Below, in pieces: positions 17,116 to 25,204 of a stretch of 60,104 nucleotides of DNA. Position 1 is the stretch's first letter, and each line of letters opens with the position of its first letter. Below the pieces are notes generated by a model. The model saw only the letters and a list, made by a program, of their open reading frames with translations. It ran no database searches and was not told the DNA's origin. Both the position numbers and the translations under genes were made by a program. Source of the stretch: DATBSK01 sp964532485. GTDB lineage: Bacteria > Actinomycetota > Acidimicrobiia > IMCC26256 > PALSA-555. The DNA lies in NCBI GenBank assembly GCA_964532485.1, contig CAZHKE010000017.1:1-60104 (forward strand), given 5' to 3'.

Positions 17116-17297
17116 CTACCCGCTCCTTGCGCCTTCGGCGCGGGGCCGCTCGGGCCACGGCTCACTGCGGCGCAGGGTACCGGCGCCGCGGCCGTTCGCC
17201 TCCACCTACCCGCTCCTTGCGCCTTCGGCGCGGGGCCGCTCGGGCCACGGCTCACTGCGGCGCAGGGTACCGGCGCCGCGGCCGTTCGCCTCCACCT
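17111..17297. repeat. 90-bp direct tandem duplication (two copies plus 7 bp)
   Basis: Bases 17111-17200 and 17201-17290 are identical, and a third partial copy (7 bp) follows. Each copy, read on the minus strand, holds AAGGAG-N7-GTG. The GTG of each upstream copy opens a 29-codon frame that ends in TAG directly abutting the next GTG. A small hairpin GCGCC-TTC-GGCGC is also inside each unit. Confidence 0.95.
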
Positions 17298-17956
17298 CAG
17301 GACACCCCCAGCCCGAACCCCAGGACGGCTTCGAGCTCGATCAGTGCCATCTCGGGATCCGTCACCTTGATCGTCGTCATGCCCAGCGCACGCGCCGGCT
17401 TGAGGTTCGCGCCGAGGTCGTCGAGGAAGACGGTCTCCCTCGGCACGACGCCGAGACGCTCGCACACGAGCTCGTAGATGCGCGGGTCCGGCTTTCGCAG
17501 CCCGACGACTGCCGACTCGACGACGACGTCGAACACGTCTGCCAGGAGCGGAGAGCCGGTACCGGCCGTCGTGGACCCATCACGCGCTTGGCCGCCGTCG
17601 GCCCTCCAGTTGTTGGTCAGTGCAGCCGCCTTGAGACCCGCGCTGCGGATGAGCGCGATCGCCTGGAGCATCTCCGGTCGGGGCTCCGATCCGGCACCGA
17701 CCTCGGCGAAGAGCGCCGGGACGTCGACCGTCTCGCCGGCACGCGCGCACTCGTGCGCGAACTCCTCGTGGAACTCCTCCATCGAGAGCTCGCCCCGCTC
17801 GAGGCGGGAGAAGGCGCCGTCGTCGCCGCCGGAGAGCACGACCTCGCTGATGAAGCGGTGCGGCAGGCCGGCCCGCTCCTCGTACGCCCGGAACGCGTCC
17901 ATGGGCGACGACATCACGACCCCGCCGAGATCGAAGACGACCGCGGAGTGCGCCAC
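17297..17956 (-). CDS. HAD-superfamily hydrolase (subfamily IA)
   Basis: A 219-residue phosphatase-like protein. Motif I is VVFDLGGVV, where the general acid Asp of DxD is replaced by Gly, as in ACAD10/11- and epoxide hydrolase-type relatives. Motif II is ALTNNW, motif III the Lys in LRKPDPRIYE and motif IV FLDDLGANL. The missing second Asp makes classical phosphatase activity uncertain. The GTG at 17956 has TAGCGT eight nt upstream. It precedes the duplicated segment and the histidine phosphatase gene. Confidence 0.87.
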   Translation of the reverse strand: MAHSAVVFDLGGVVMSSPMDAFRAYEERAGLPHRFISEVVLSGGDDGAFSRLERGELSMEEFHEEFAHECARAGETVDVPALFAEVGAGSEPRPEMLQAIALIRSAGLKAAALTNNWRADGGQARDGSTTAGTGSPLLADVFDVVVESAVVGLRKPDPRIYELVCERLGVVPRETVFLDDLGANLKPARALGMTTIKVTDPEMALIELEAVLGFGLGVS

Positions 17957-17964
17957 GTCGGCGC

Positions 17965-17970
17965 ACGCTA
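17965..17970 (-). promoter_or_regulatory. -10 element of leaderless promoter, HAD gene
   Basis: TAGCGT on the minus strand, eight nt before the GTG at 17956, divergent from the PhoD promoter 18 bp away. Confidence 0.5.
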
Positions 17971-17988
17971 CCCGGGGCGAGCGCTCGG

Positions 17989-17994
17989 TAGCCT
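17989..17994 (+). promoter_or_regulatory. -10 element of leaderless promoter, phoD
   Basis: TAGCCT, seven nt before the GTG at 18002, which supports that start. Confidence 0.5.
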
Positions 17995-18001
17995 CCTGGC
18001 C

Positions 18002-19716
18002 GTGCCTGCTCCCGGGATCGGTCGGCGCGGCTTCCTCGGTCTGGCGGCGGGCGCGGGCGCCGCGCTCGCGGGCGCCCGGCTGTTGCGCTCACCCGTGCTC
18101 GCGCCGCCGGCCGGTGCAATCCAGGTCCCGGCGCCTCGCTTCGCCCTCGGGGTCGCGTCCGGTGACCCGCTGCCCGATCGCGTGATCCTGTGGACGCGCC
18201 TCGTGCCGGACCCGCAGGCACCCGACGGCGGGATGGCGCCCGAGCCGTTCGCGCTGCGGTGGNNNNNNNNNNNNNNNNNNNNNNNNNNNNNNNNNNNNNN
18301 NNNNNNNNNNNNNNNNNNNNNNNNNNNNNNNNNNNNNNNNNNNNNNNNNNNNNNNNNNNNNNGGACCCGCAGGCACCCGACGGCGGGATGGCGCCCGAGC
18401 CGTTCGCGCTGCGGTGGGAGGTCGCGCACGACGAGCGCTTCGCGAGGATGGCCGCCGAGGGACGCGTGATCGCCGACCCGGCGCACGCGCACGCGGTGCA
18501 CGTCGACGCGACGGGTCTCGAGCCGGGACGCGAGTACTTCTACCGGTTCCTCGCGGGGGACGAAGAGAGCCCTGTCGGCCGGACCCGCACCGCGCCGGCG
18601 GAGCGCGCGTCCGCGCGGCGATTGCGAGTGGCGTTCGCTTCGTGCCAGGACTACGAGGACGGCTACTACGCCGCCCACCGTCACCTGGCTGACGAGGACG
18701 TCGCCGCGGTGCTCTGGCTGGGTGACTACATCTACGAGGGCGCACCCGGCGCGGGTGTCCGACAGCACGAGGGTCCCGAGGTCATGGACCTCGCCGCCTA
18801 CCGACGGCGCTACGGCACGTACAAGGCCGATCCCGATCTCCAGGCTGCGCACCTCGCGCACCCGTGGGTCGTGACGTGGGACGACCACGAGACCGACAAC
18901 AACTACGCCGACGACCACGCCGACCGCGACGCTGTCCCGCCGGAGGCGTTCCGTCGGCGCCGCGCGGCCGCGTACCGCGCCTGGTGGGAGCACCAGCCGG
19001 TCCGTCTGCCGCCACCGCGGGGACCCGACTACGAGATCTACCGGCGACTCGCTTTCGGCGACCTGATCAACGCGCACGTCGTCGACACGCGCCAGCACCG
19101 CACGAACCAGCCGTGCAACGCCGCGTCCGACATCGGGAGCTGCCCGGGGGCCGATAGTCCCGACGCGACGATGCTCGGTGCCGAGCAGAAGCGGTGGCTG
19201 CTGCGAGGGCTCGGCAGCTCACGCGCGCGGTGGGACGTGCTCGCGCAGCAGGTGATGTTCTCGCCGACGAGCTTCTCGCCCGACCTCGCGAACCCGATCT
19301 TCAACCTCGACCAGTGGGACGGGTACCGCGTCGAGCGCGGCGAAGTGCTCGAGGCTCTGGCCAAGAAGCCGCGCAACGGAGTGGTGATCACCGGTGACAT
19401 CCACTCGAGCTGGGTCAACGACCTGGTGACCGACGTGAACGACGAGGGTGCGCGACCCGTCGCCACCGAGCTCGTCGGCCCTTCGATCACGTCGAGGTTT
19501 CCGCTGGCGGAGGTGCTCGAGGTGGCGGCGGCCGCACAGCGCCAGATCAAGTACGTCGACGGCCGTGATCACGGCTACGTCGTGCTCGACGTCACGCGCG
19601 ATCAGATGCGTGCCGACTTCCGCTACGTATCGGCCGTCGACGACCCGAACGCCACGATCGCCACTGGCGCGAGCTTCGTCATCGAGGACGAGAAGCCGGG
19701 TGCCGAGGCCGCGTGA
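18002..19716 (+). CDS. phoD: PhoD-type alkaline phosphatase/phosphodiesterase (interrupted by assembly gap)
   Basis: Tat-exported phosphoesterase releasing phosphate from organic esters. The twin-arginine signal is GIGRRGFLGLAAGAG. A fibronectin-like PhoD_N region follows (PRFALGVASGDPLPDRVILW) and then the metallo-core: FASCQDYEDGYY, WLGDYIYEG, TWDDHETDNNYA and ITGDIHSSW. The reading frame breaks at the 100-N gap only because 155 bases (100 N plus a repeated 55 bp) were inserted. Removing them gives an uninterrupted 519-residue frame. Its stop overlaps the next gene (GTGA). Metal ligands for Ca/Fe are present in the visible parts. Confidence 0.92.
18263..18362. other. artificial assembly gap (100 N)
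   Basis: The 55 bases on the left (18208-18262) are identical to the 55 bases on the right (18363-18417). The contig ends overlap, so the true sequence probably has no gap here and one copy of the 55-mer. Confidence 0.9.
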
Positions 19717-20153
19717 CTCACAGGCCCGACGAGGAGCAGGTTCGTGCGCTCGTCGTGGCGTACGCCGAGCGGCTCGACGCGGGCGACCTCGACGGGGTGG
19801 CCGCGCTCTTCGAGCGCGGAGAGTTCCGTTCCGGGCGCGGTGGTGCGTCCCGCGTCGGCACGGCGGCGGTCCGCACCGTCTACGACCCGGTCGTGCTCTA
19901 CGACGACGGCACGCCGCGCACGAAGCACGTCCTCGGCAACATCGAGGTGGAGTGCGATCGCGCACATCGCAGTGCGCGTGCCGCGTGCACGTTCGTCGTG
20001 ATGCAGGCCGCGCCCTCTGGGCCGCTGCAGGCCACGCTCGCGGGCCGGTATCACGACCGCTTCACGTACGCCGACGACCGATGGTGGTTCACCGAGCGGG
20101 TGGTGGATCCGGACCTGGTCGGCGACCTGTCGGCGCACATGCGCCCGAGGTGA
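19713..20153 (+). CDS. SnoaL/NTF2-like protein
   Basis: A 146-residue cone-shaped alpha+beta protein. The opening RPDEEQVRALVVAYAERLDAGDLDGVAALF and the strand pair TKHVLGNIEVECD ... YHDRFTYADDRWWFTERVV are typical of SnoaL-like/bile acid 7alpha-dehydratase-like proteins. These can be isomerases, hydrolases or binding proteins, so no reaction is assigned. The GTG start overlaps the phoD stop, so the two are translationally coupled. Confidence 0.8.
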   Translation: MTHRPDEEQVRALVVAYAERLDAGDLDGVAALFERGEFRSGRGGASRVGTAAVRTVYDPVVLYDDGTPRTKHVLGNIEVECDRAHRSARAACTFVVMQAAPSGPLQATLAGRYHDRFTYADDRWWFTERVVDPDLVGDLSAHMRPR

Positions 20154-20163
20154 GGTCACCGGC

Positions 20164-20871
20164 GTGAACGCGCCTGCGCTGATCGCAGGCCGGGCGCTCG
20201 CTCGCCGTGCGCGGCCCGATGCCACGGCGCTCGTCGCCCTCGCCGGCGCCGTCGCGGCCGGCAAGTCGACGTTCGCCCAGGAGCTGGTCGCAGCGCTCTC
20301 GGCGCTCGACGCCAGTGCCGAGGTCGTGGGCACCGACGGGTTCCTGCTGCCCGATCGTACGTTGCTCGAGCGCGGCATCTTGCACCGCAAGGGCTTCCCC
20401 GACTCCTACGACACGGCGGCGCTCCGACGGTTCGCGGATGGTGTGCGCGCCGGCGAGCACGACCTGTCCGTGCCGGTGTACTCGCACATCACCTACGACA
20501 TCGACCCCGACGCGACCTACGAGCTGCCACCGTGCGACGTCGTCGTGGTCGAAGGTGTGAACGCGCTCGGCACGCTCGCAGGTCGCAACGATCTGGCCGT
20601 GTACCTGCACGCGGACGAGGCCGATCTCGAGACTTGGTACGTCGAGCGCTTCCTCGCCTTGTGCGAGGAAGCGCGAACCGACCCCGACTCGTTCTACCGG
20701 CAGTTCGTCGACCTCGACGAGGAGGCGATCGAGGCACTGGCGCGCTCGACCTGGAGCCACGTCAACCTGCCGAACCTGCGCGAGCACATCGCGCCGACGC
20801 AGTCGTTGGCCGACATCGTCGTCGTCAAGGGCCCGGGACACGTGGTCGTCGATGTGCGCGAGCATGCGTGA
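20164..20871 (+). CDS. P-loop kinase, pantothenate/uridine kinase type
   Basis: A 235-residue nucleoside/vitamin kinase. Walker A is GAVAAGKST, followed by VVGTDGFLLPDRTLLERGIL and HRKGFPDSYD, which closely match the substrate loop of type I pantothenate kinase CoaA. The protein is about 80 residues shorter than CoaA, mainly at the ends, so it could be a CoaA paralogue or a uridine kinase-like enzyme. It starts with GTG 10 bp after the SnoaL-like gene and ends immediately before the next ATG. Confidence 0.78.
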   Translation: MNAPALIAGRALARRARPDATALVALAGAVAAGKSTFAQELVAALSALDASAEVVGTDGFLLPDRTLLERGILHRKGFPDSYDTAALRRFADGVRAGEHDLSVPVYSHITYDIDPDATYELPPCDVVVVEGVNALGTLAGRNDLAVYLHADEADLETWYVERFLALCEEARTDPDSFYRQFVDLDEEAIEALARSTWSHVNLPNLREHIAPTQSLADIVVVKGPGHVVVDVREHA

Positions 20872-21524
20872 ATGACGACCGACGCGGAGCTGGTCGACCA
20901 GCTCGAGCAGGTGTGGGGAGCGATCGTCGACCTCGGCAGCACGCTGAGCGAGGCCGAGTGGAAGCGGGCGACCGACGTCCCGGGCTGGAGCGTGCAGGAC
21001 AACCTCACGCACATCTCGGGGATGGAGGCCGGGCTCGTCGGTCGCGGGGTCGAGGGGCATCCGGTCCCCGACGACCTGCCGCACGTGAAGAACGATGTCG
21101 GTCGCCGCAACGAGGAGGTCGTCGAGGCCCGCCGTCACCTCTCGGGAGCTCAGGCGCTCGAAGAGTTCCGCGACGTCACCGGCGAGCGCATCGCGCAGCT
21201 GCGCGGCTACGGACCCGGCGACTTCGGTGCCGAGAGCTGGACGCCGGTCGGCCCCGGCACGGTGCGCGACCTCCTGCCGTTCCGAGTGTTCGATTCATGG
21301 GTCCACGAGCAGGACATGCGTCGTGCCGTCGACAAGCCGGGCGACTTCGACACGCCGGCCGCGGTGGCGGCGTTCGAGCGGATCGTCGGCCCGATGGGCT
21401 ACGTCGTCGGCAAGAAGGCCGCCGCGGCCGAGGGTGCGACGGTGGTGTTCGCGATCGACGGCCCGCTCGGGCGTGAGCTGGCGATCGGCGTCGAGGGAGG
21501 ACGCGCCGCGCCGCGGTCGGACAC
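20872..21524 (+). CDS. mycothiol-dependent maleylpyruvate isomerase family protein (3' cut by gap)
   Basis: A DinB-like four-helix protein. The N-terminal domain reads DVPGWSVQDNLTHISGMEAGL, with a metal-ligand His in NLTH and a second site in DSWVHEQDMRRA. This family in Actinobacteria uses mycothiol for isomerase or transferase reactions; the substrate is unknown. About 217 residues are visible before the N run at 21525, which removes the C-terminus. The gene follows the kinase with no gap (TGA then ATG). Confidence 0.82.
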
Positions 21525-21624
21525 NNNNNNNNNNNNNNNNNNNNNNNNNNNNNNNNNNNNNNNNNNNNNNNNNNNNNNNNNNNNNNNNNNNNNNNNNNNN
21601 NNNNNNNNNNNNNNNNNNNNNNNN
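21525..21624. other. assembly gap (100 N), true gap
   Basis: Unlike the first gap, the flanks are not duplicates. The right flank contains short repeats (CCGTGGTCGTCGA occurs near 21629 and 21680, and again near 22503) encoding Asp-His-Gly/Ser-Gly tails, which probably broke the assembly. Two convergent genes lose their 3' ends here. Confidence 0.85.
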
Positions 21625-22341
21625 GCCACCGTGGTCGTCGATCCCGGTGTCGTCGCCGCCACCCGAGCCGGAGCTCCCACCGTGGTCGTCGACGCCGCCG
21701 TCGCCGGCGTGCCCATCCGAGCCCGAGCCGGGACCGGAGCTGTCGCCACCCCGGTCGACGCTGCCCGGACCTCGGTTGAGGCTTCCAGGTCCGGAGTTGT
21801 CGACCCGCGGTTGGGTGCCGGCTGGCAGCGTGCCGTCTGGGAGCGTCGCGCCCGGCGTCGCCGCGCCGCGTGTGCGCACCCTGATGCGGACGACGCCGTC
21901 CTCGAGCTCGGCGTTGAACTGCACGCGGCCCGCGCGGTTGCGGAAGTCGACCTCGGCCTCACCCGGCTCGTCGGCCGGCTCGATCTCGAACGTCCAGCCC
22001 GCGGCCGGGGTGACCGCTACGACGCGCAGCGCGCCGTCGGCGTCACGGGTGACCGCCACGAAGCCGGCGTCTCCGGCTGCGAACGTGTCGGTCGCGCCGG
22101 TCGTCAGGTCCGCGAGCTGGGTCGACTCGCTGCGTGCGCCATCGTCGGCGGCGTCGTCGGACCCGCTGTCAGGCGTGGAGGCGCCGGTCCGCTCGGCGAT
22201 GTCGTGCGGGTCGTCCAGGCCGGAGTCGTCGCGTTCGAACGGGCCGGCGCCGACGGCCGCACCTGCGACCGCGCCGGCGCCGAGCACGAACGCCGCGGCG
22301 GCGCCTCCGGCGAGCAGCTTGCGGTTCTTGGCGATGTCCAT
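21625..22341 (-). CDS. exported Ser/Gly/Asp-rich protein, ECF sigma target (3' cut by gap)
   Basis: A secreted protein of at least 239 residues. After a short basic N-terminus (MDIAKNRKLLAGG) there is one hydrophobic segment (AAAFVLGAGAVAGAAVGA), an acidic stretch, a beta-rich domain with GFVAVTRDADGALRVVAVTP and WTFEIEPADEPGEAEVD, then a low-complexity Asp-His-Gly/Ser-Gly tail. I do not recognise the domain. An ECF-type promoter matching the sigma operon lies at 22372-22402, so it is probably a target of that sigma factor. The ATG at 22341 has an AGAGGA ribosome site. Confidence 0.7.
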
Positions 22342-22371
22342 GTCGAAGTCCTCTCTCGGGGGTGTCGAGGA

Positions 22372-22402
22372 GGACACGACGCTGCGGTCGCCGAGGTTTG
22401 GC
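22372..22402 (-). promoter_or_regulatory. ECF-sigma promoter of the exported protein gene
   Basis: On the minus strand GCCAAACC (22402-22395), 16 nt, then CGTGTCC (22378-22372). Motif and spacing are identical to those upstream of the sigma gene. The 5' leader would be about 25 nt. Confidence 0.75.
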
Positions 22403-22420
22403 TGCCGGGGCGACCTCCGG

Positions 22421-22885
22421 TCAGTCGCCGCCGCCCGACCCGGACGAGCCCGAGCCGGACGAGCCCGAGCCGGACGAGCCCGAGCCGGAGCCCGAGCTGT
22501 CGCCGTGGTCGTCGAGGCTGGTCGGTGTGGTGGCGCCCGGTCCCGAGTCGGGGATCGTGGCGGCCGACGACGGGAGCGTGGTGGGCGCGGTCGTGGGCGC
22601 GGTCGTGGTCGTGTCGGGGCGAGTCGCGGGCGGCGTCCTCACGTTGCCTGCGCCACCGCTGCGAAGCGCCAGTGCGCCGACGCTCATGACGAGCACGACG
22701 CCGAGCGCCACAGCACCTGCGACGACGACCTGGTGACGCCGGCGGGCGCGCGCGAACGTCGGGCGCAGCCCGGCGAGCGCCGCGTCGGTGTCGGGCGCGG
22801 CGGGCGCGGCGGCACGCAGGCGTTCACCGATCGTGGCGTCGAGCGCGTCGTCGCCGAGGTCATCGGGGTTCGTGGGACCGCTCAC
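22421..22885 (-). CDS. probable membrane anti-sigma protein
   Basis: A 154-residue single-pass protein. About 50 cytosolic residues (VSGPTNPDDLGDDALDATIG onward) precede a membrane helix (VVVAGAVALGVVLVMSVGALAL), and the exterior part is Thr/Pro-rich, ending in a Ser-Gly repeat encoded by 15-bp tandem units near 22440-22490. It lacks the HxxxCxxC zinc anti-sigma motif. The GTG start overlaps the sigma factor stop (GTGA), the usual arrangement for a cognate anti-sigma. The role is inferred from position and topology. Confidence 0.65.
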   Translation of the reverse strand: MSGPTNPDDLGDDALDATIGERLRAAAPAAPDTDAALAGLRPTFARARRRHQVVVAGAVALGVVLVMSVGALALRSGGAGNVRTPPATRPDTTTTAPTTAPTTLPSSAATIPDSGPGATTPTSLDDHGDSSGSGSGSSGSGSSGSGSSGSGGGD

Positions 22886-23421
22886 GGGGCCGTCACCCGT
22901 TCGCGCAGCGCGGCACGGGCCGCGTGCAGGTGGTACTTCACTGCGCCGGTCGAGAGCTTCATCGAGTCGGCGACCTCCTGCACCGAGAGCTGTTCGACAT
23001 AGAACAGCGCGGCCGCGATCCGCTGCTGGCGCGGCAGCTCGCCGACCGCGGCGAGGAGACCCATCTCCCCGTCGGGGGGCTCTGGCGGGTCGACGACGAG
23101 GTCGTCCCGGTTGGACAGCCGATCGACGGCGCGACGCCCCCGTTCGGCCCGGCGGAAGTGGTCGCGGAGCCGGTTGAGCGCGACATGGCGCACCCAACCC
23201 GCAGGGTCGTCGTAGCGAGCGACACGTCGCCAGCGCACGAAGGCACGGGTGAACGCGTCCTGCACGGCGTCGGCGGCCGCCTCACGGTCGCCGGACGCGA
23301 CCGCGAGGGAACGGACCATGCGCTCGTAGTGCTCGCGGAAGACCGCGTCGAAGTCAGCCGCACCGTGCGGCCGGGGGTCTCCATCCGGTGTGCTCTCCCG
23401 GTTCGAGGCTTGGCGACTCAT
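22882..23421 (-). CDS. ECF RNA polymerase sigma factor
   Basis: A 179-residue sigma-70 family ECF factor. Region 2 is FDAVFREHYERMVRSLAV to GWVRHVALNRLRDHFRR, and region 4 is LPRQQRIAAALFYVEQLSVQ then EVADSMKLSTGAVKYHLHAA. It directs polymerase to stress-type promoters. The upstream GTG at 23436 is rejected because the -10 element of its own promoter (23437-23431) covers it; the ATG at 23421 fits a leaderless or very short leader transcript. It heads the sigma/anti-sigma pair and very likely drives itself. Confidence 0.9.
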   Translation of the reverse strand: MSRQASNRESTPDGDPRPHGAADFDAVFREHYERMVRSLAVASGDREAAADAVQDAFTRAFVRWRRVARYDDPAGWVRHVALNRLRDHFRRAERGRRAVDRLSNRDDLVVDPPEPPDGEMGLLAAVGELPRQQRIAAALFYVEQLSVQEVADSMKLSTGAVKYHLHAARAALRERVTAP

Positions 23422-23430
23422 CGTCTCGGG

Positions 23431-23461
23431 GGACACGCCCGAGCGCGCCTGACGGTTTGGC
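23431..23461 (-). promoter_or_regulatory. autoregulated ECF-sigma promoter
   Basis: On the minus strand GCCAAACC (23461-23454), 16 nt, CGTGTCC (23437-23431). The -35 AAC core and -10 CGT core are standard ECF features. The same motif with the same spacing occurs upstream of the gene at 22341. Confidence 0.75.
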
Positions 23462-23484
23462 GCGCGGGCGAGATCAGCGCCGGC

Positions 23485-24525
23485 TCAGAGGACCAGCTCG
23501 GCCATCACCTGGAGCGCCTCGGGCTGACTCGCCCCCACGATCATCGTGGTGATTCCCGACTCCTCCCAGGCCGAGAGGCGGTCGGCGATGCGCTCCCGTG
23601 GGCCCACGAGGGCGACCTCGTCGATCAGCTCGTCGGGCACGGCCGCGGTGGCCTCGGCCTTCTTGCCGTCGAGGTAGAGATCCTGGATCTCCTTCGCCGC
23701 AGCCTCGTAGCCGAAGCGGCAGGCCAGGTCGTTGTAGAAGTTCTTGCCGCGGGCGCCCATGCCACCGACGTAGAGGGCGACCATCGGCTTGACGAAGCCT
23801 CGCAGCGCGTCGACGTCGTCGCCGATGATCACCGTCACGGTCGGCGCGATGTCGAACGATGCGAGGCTCTTCCCGCCGCCTGCCCTGGCGAAGCCGGCGT
23901 CGAGCGCGTCGCCGTACGTCTCGCGCAGACGCTCGGGAGCGAAGAAGATCGGCAGCCAGCCGTCGCCGATCTCGGCCGCCAGCGCGACGTTCTTCGGCCC
24001 GATTGCCGCCAGGTAGATCGGGATGTCGGCGCGGCGCGGGTGCACGATGATCTTCAGCGGCTTCCCGAGCCCGGTGGCGTCGGGCCCGTTGTACGGGATG
24101 TCGTAGTGCGTGCCGTGGTGCTCGAGTGGCCCCTCGCGACGCAGGATCTCGCGCACGATCTCGACGTACTCGCGGGTGCGGACCAGCGGCTTGCCGTACG
24201 CCTGCCCGTGCCAGCCCTCCGCGACCTGCGGACCCGACGCGCCGATGCCGAGCAGGAAGCGCCCACCGCTCATCAGGTCGAGCGTCGCGGCGGTCATCGC
24301 CGTCATGGCCGGGCTGCGCGCCGGCATCTGCATGATCGCGGTGCCCCACGACATGCGCTCCGTGCGCGACATCAGCCACGTGAGCGGCGTCACGCAGTCG
24401 GTGCCGTAGGCCTCCGCCGTCCAGCCCGACGAGTAGCCGAGCCGGTCGGCCTCCTGGGCGAGGTCGACCGCCGTGGCCAGCCCCGTCCCCCAGTCCTGGT
24501 ACCCGAAGTTGATCCCCAGTCGCAT
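23485..24525 (-). CDS. F420-dependent LLM-class oxidoreductase
   Basis: A 346-residue luciferase-like TIM-barrel enzyme. It opens MRLGINFGYQDWG, and has the cofactor-site segments VTPLTWLMSRTERM, GTAIMQMPARSPAM and RFLLGIGASGPQVAEGWHG. Enzymes of this class use reduced F420 (or FMNH2) for hydride transfer to unknown substrates. The ATG at 24525 is chosen over one 42 bp upstream because the domain starts directly there. A palindromic repeat (24552-24597) lies just upstream. Confidence 0.88.
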   Translation of the reverse strand: MRLGINFGYQDWGTGLATAVDLAQEADRLGYSSGWTAEAYGTDCVTPLTWLMSRTERMSWGTAIMQMPARSPAMTAMTAATLDLMSGGRFLLGIGASGPQVAEGWHGQAYGKPLVRTREYVEIVREILRREGPLEHHGTHYDIPYNGPDATGLGKPLKIIVHPRRADIPIYLAAIGPKNVALAAEIGDGWLPIFFAPERLRETYGDALDAGFARAGGGKSLASFDIAPTVTVIIGDDVDALRGFVKPMVALYVGGMGARGKNFYNDLACRFGYEAAAKEIQDLYLDGKKAEATAAVPDELIDEVALVGPRERIADRLSAWEESGITTMIVGASQPEALQVMAELVL

Positions 24526-24551
24526 CCCGCCAGCCTGGCACGCCTCCGCAA

Positions 24552-24597
24552 TGGATGCGTCTCTCACCGTGGAAGAAGCGGGTCAGGGACGCATCCA
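24552..24597. repeat. palindromic intergenic repeat, copy 1 (divergent)
   Basis: Arms TGGATGCGTCTCTCACC and GGTCAGGGACGCATCCA form a hairpin with a few mismatches. Its right end lies 13 bp downstream of the stop of the minus-strand GNAT gene. It belongs to the same family as the repeats at 30012, 40816 and 43374, but is the most diverged. Confidence 0.75.
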
Positions 24598-24610
24598 CGA
24601 GACGGGGGCG

Positions 24611-25156
24611 CTACGCGAGATCGCCCGGCAGCAGGGAGAACATGACGACGTCGAGCAGACCGGTGCGGTGCACCAGGTACGACCGCAGCACACCCTCGCG
24701 GACGAATCCCGCGGCCTCGGCGACGCGCTGCGAGCCGACGTTCTCGACGCGCGTCATCAGCTCGACGCGGCGGATCCCCAGGTCGCCGATGCCCCAGGCG
24801 CTCACCAGCCGCACCGCCCGCGTCGCGACCCCCCGTCGCCGCGCCGCCTTGGCGACCCAGTACCCGATCTCGGCAACGGTGCGGTCGTCGTCGAGGCGGA
24901 GCAGGCCGACCGAGCCGAGCAGCAGGTCGTCGACGGGGTCGGCGATCGCGAACACCGCCGCGGTGCCGGCGTCCCACTCCTCGGGCACGCGCCGGACGAA
25001 CGCCGCCGCGTCGGCCCGGGTGTACGGCGACGGGACCCTCGTGAACCGGGGGATGTCGGGGTCCTGGCAGGCGTCGGTGATCGCGTCGACGTCTCGCGCT
25101 CCGGGCAGGCGCAGCGCGACGACGTCGTCCTCCAGCCTCGGGACGTCGAGGGCCAT
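24611..25156 (-). CDS. GNAT acetyltransferase (RimJ/RimL type)
   Basis: A 181-residue N-acetyltransferase. It begins DDVVALRLPGARDVDAITDA, with EIGYWVAKAARRRGVATRAV as the acetyl-CoA binding loop and VENVGSQRVAEAAGF near the end. The segment LRSYLVHRTGLLDVVMFSLL completes the RimJ/L pattern. The substrate is unknown. It is only about 31% of the way from the other GNAT in this window by eye, so the two are not a recent duplication. It ends just before the palindromic repeat at 24552-24597. Confidence 0.85.
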   Translation of the reverse strand: MALDVPRLEDDVVALRLPGARDVDAITDACQDPDIPRFTRVPSPYTRADAAAFVRRVPEEWDAGTAAVFAIADPVDDLLLGSVGLLRLDDDRTVAEIGYWVAKAARRRGVATRAVRLVSAWGIGDLGIRRVELMTRVENVGSQRVAEAAGFVREGVLRSYLVHRTGLLDVVMFSLLPGDLA

Positions 25157-25204
25157 CTGCTCAGCGTGCCATCATCGGTCCGTGACTCGCTCTGGAATTC
25201 ACCG

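Noticed and set aside
18190..18417. Apparent frameshift or pseudogene in phoD
   Set aside because: The break coincides exactly with 100 N and a duplicated 55-mer; removal of 155 bp restores the frame.
22440..22495. Short tandem repeats of CGGACGAGCCCGAGC as a regulatory array
   Set aside because: They lie inside the anti-sigma gene and encode its Ser-Gly tail.
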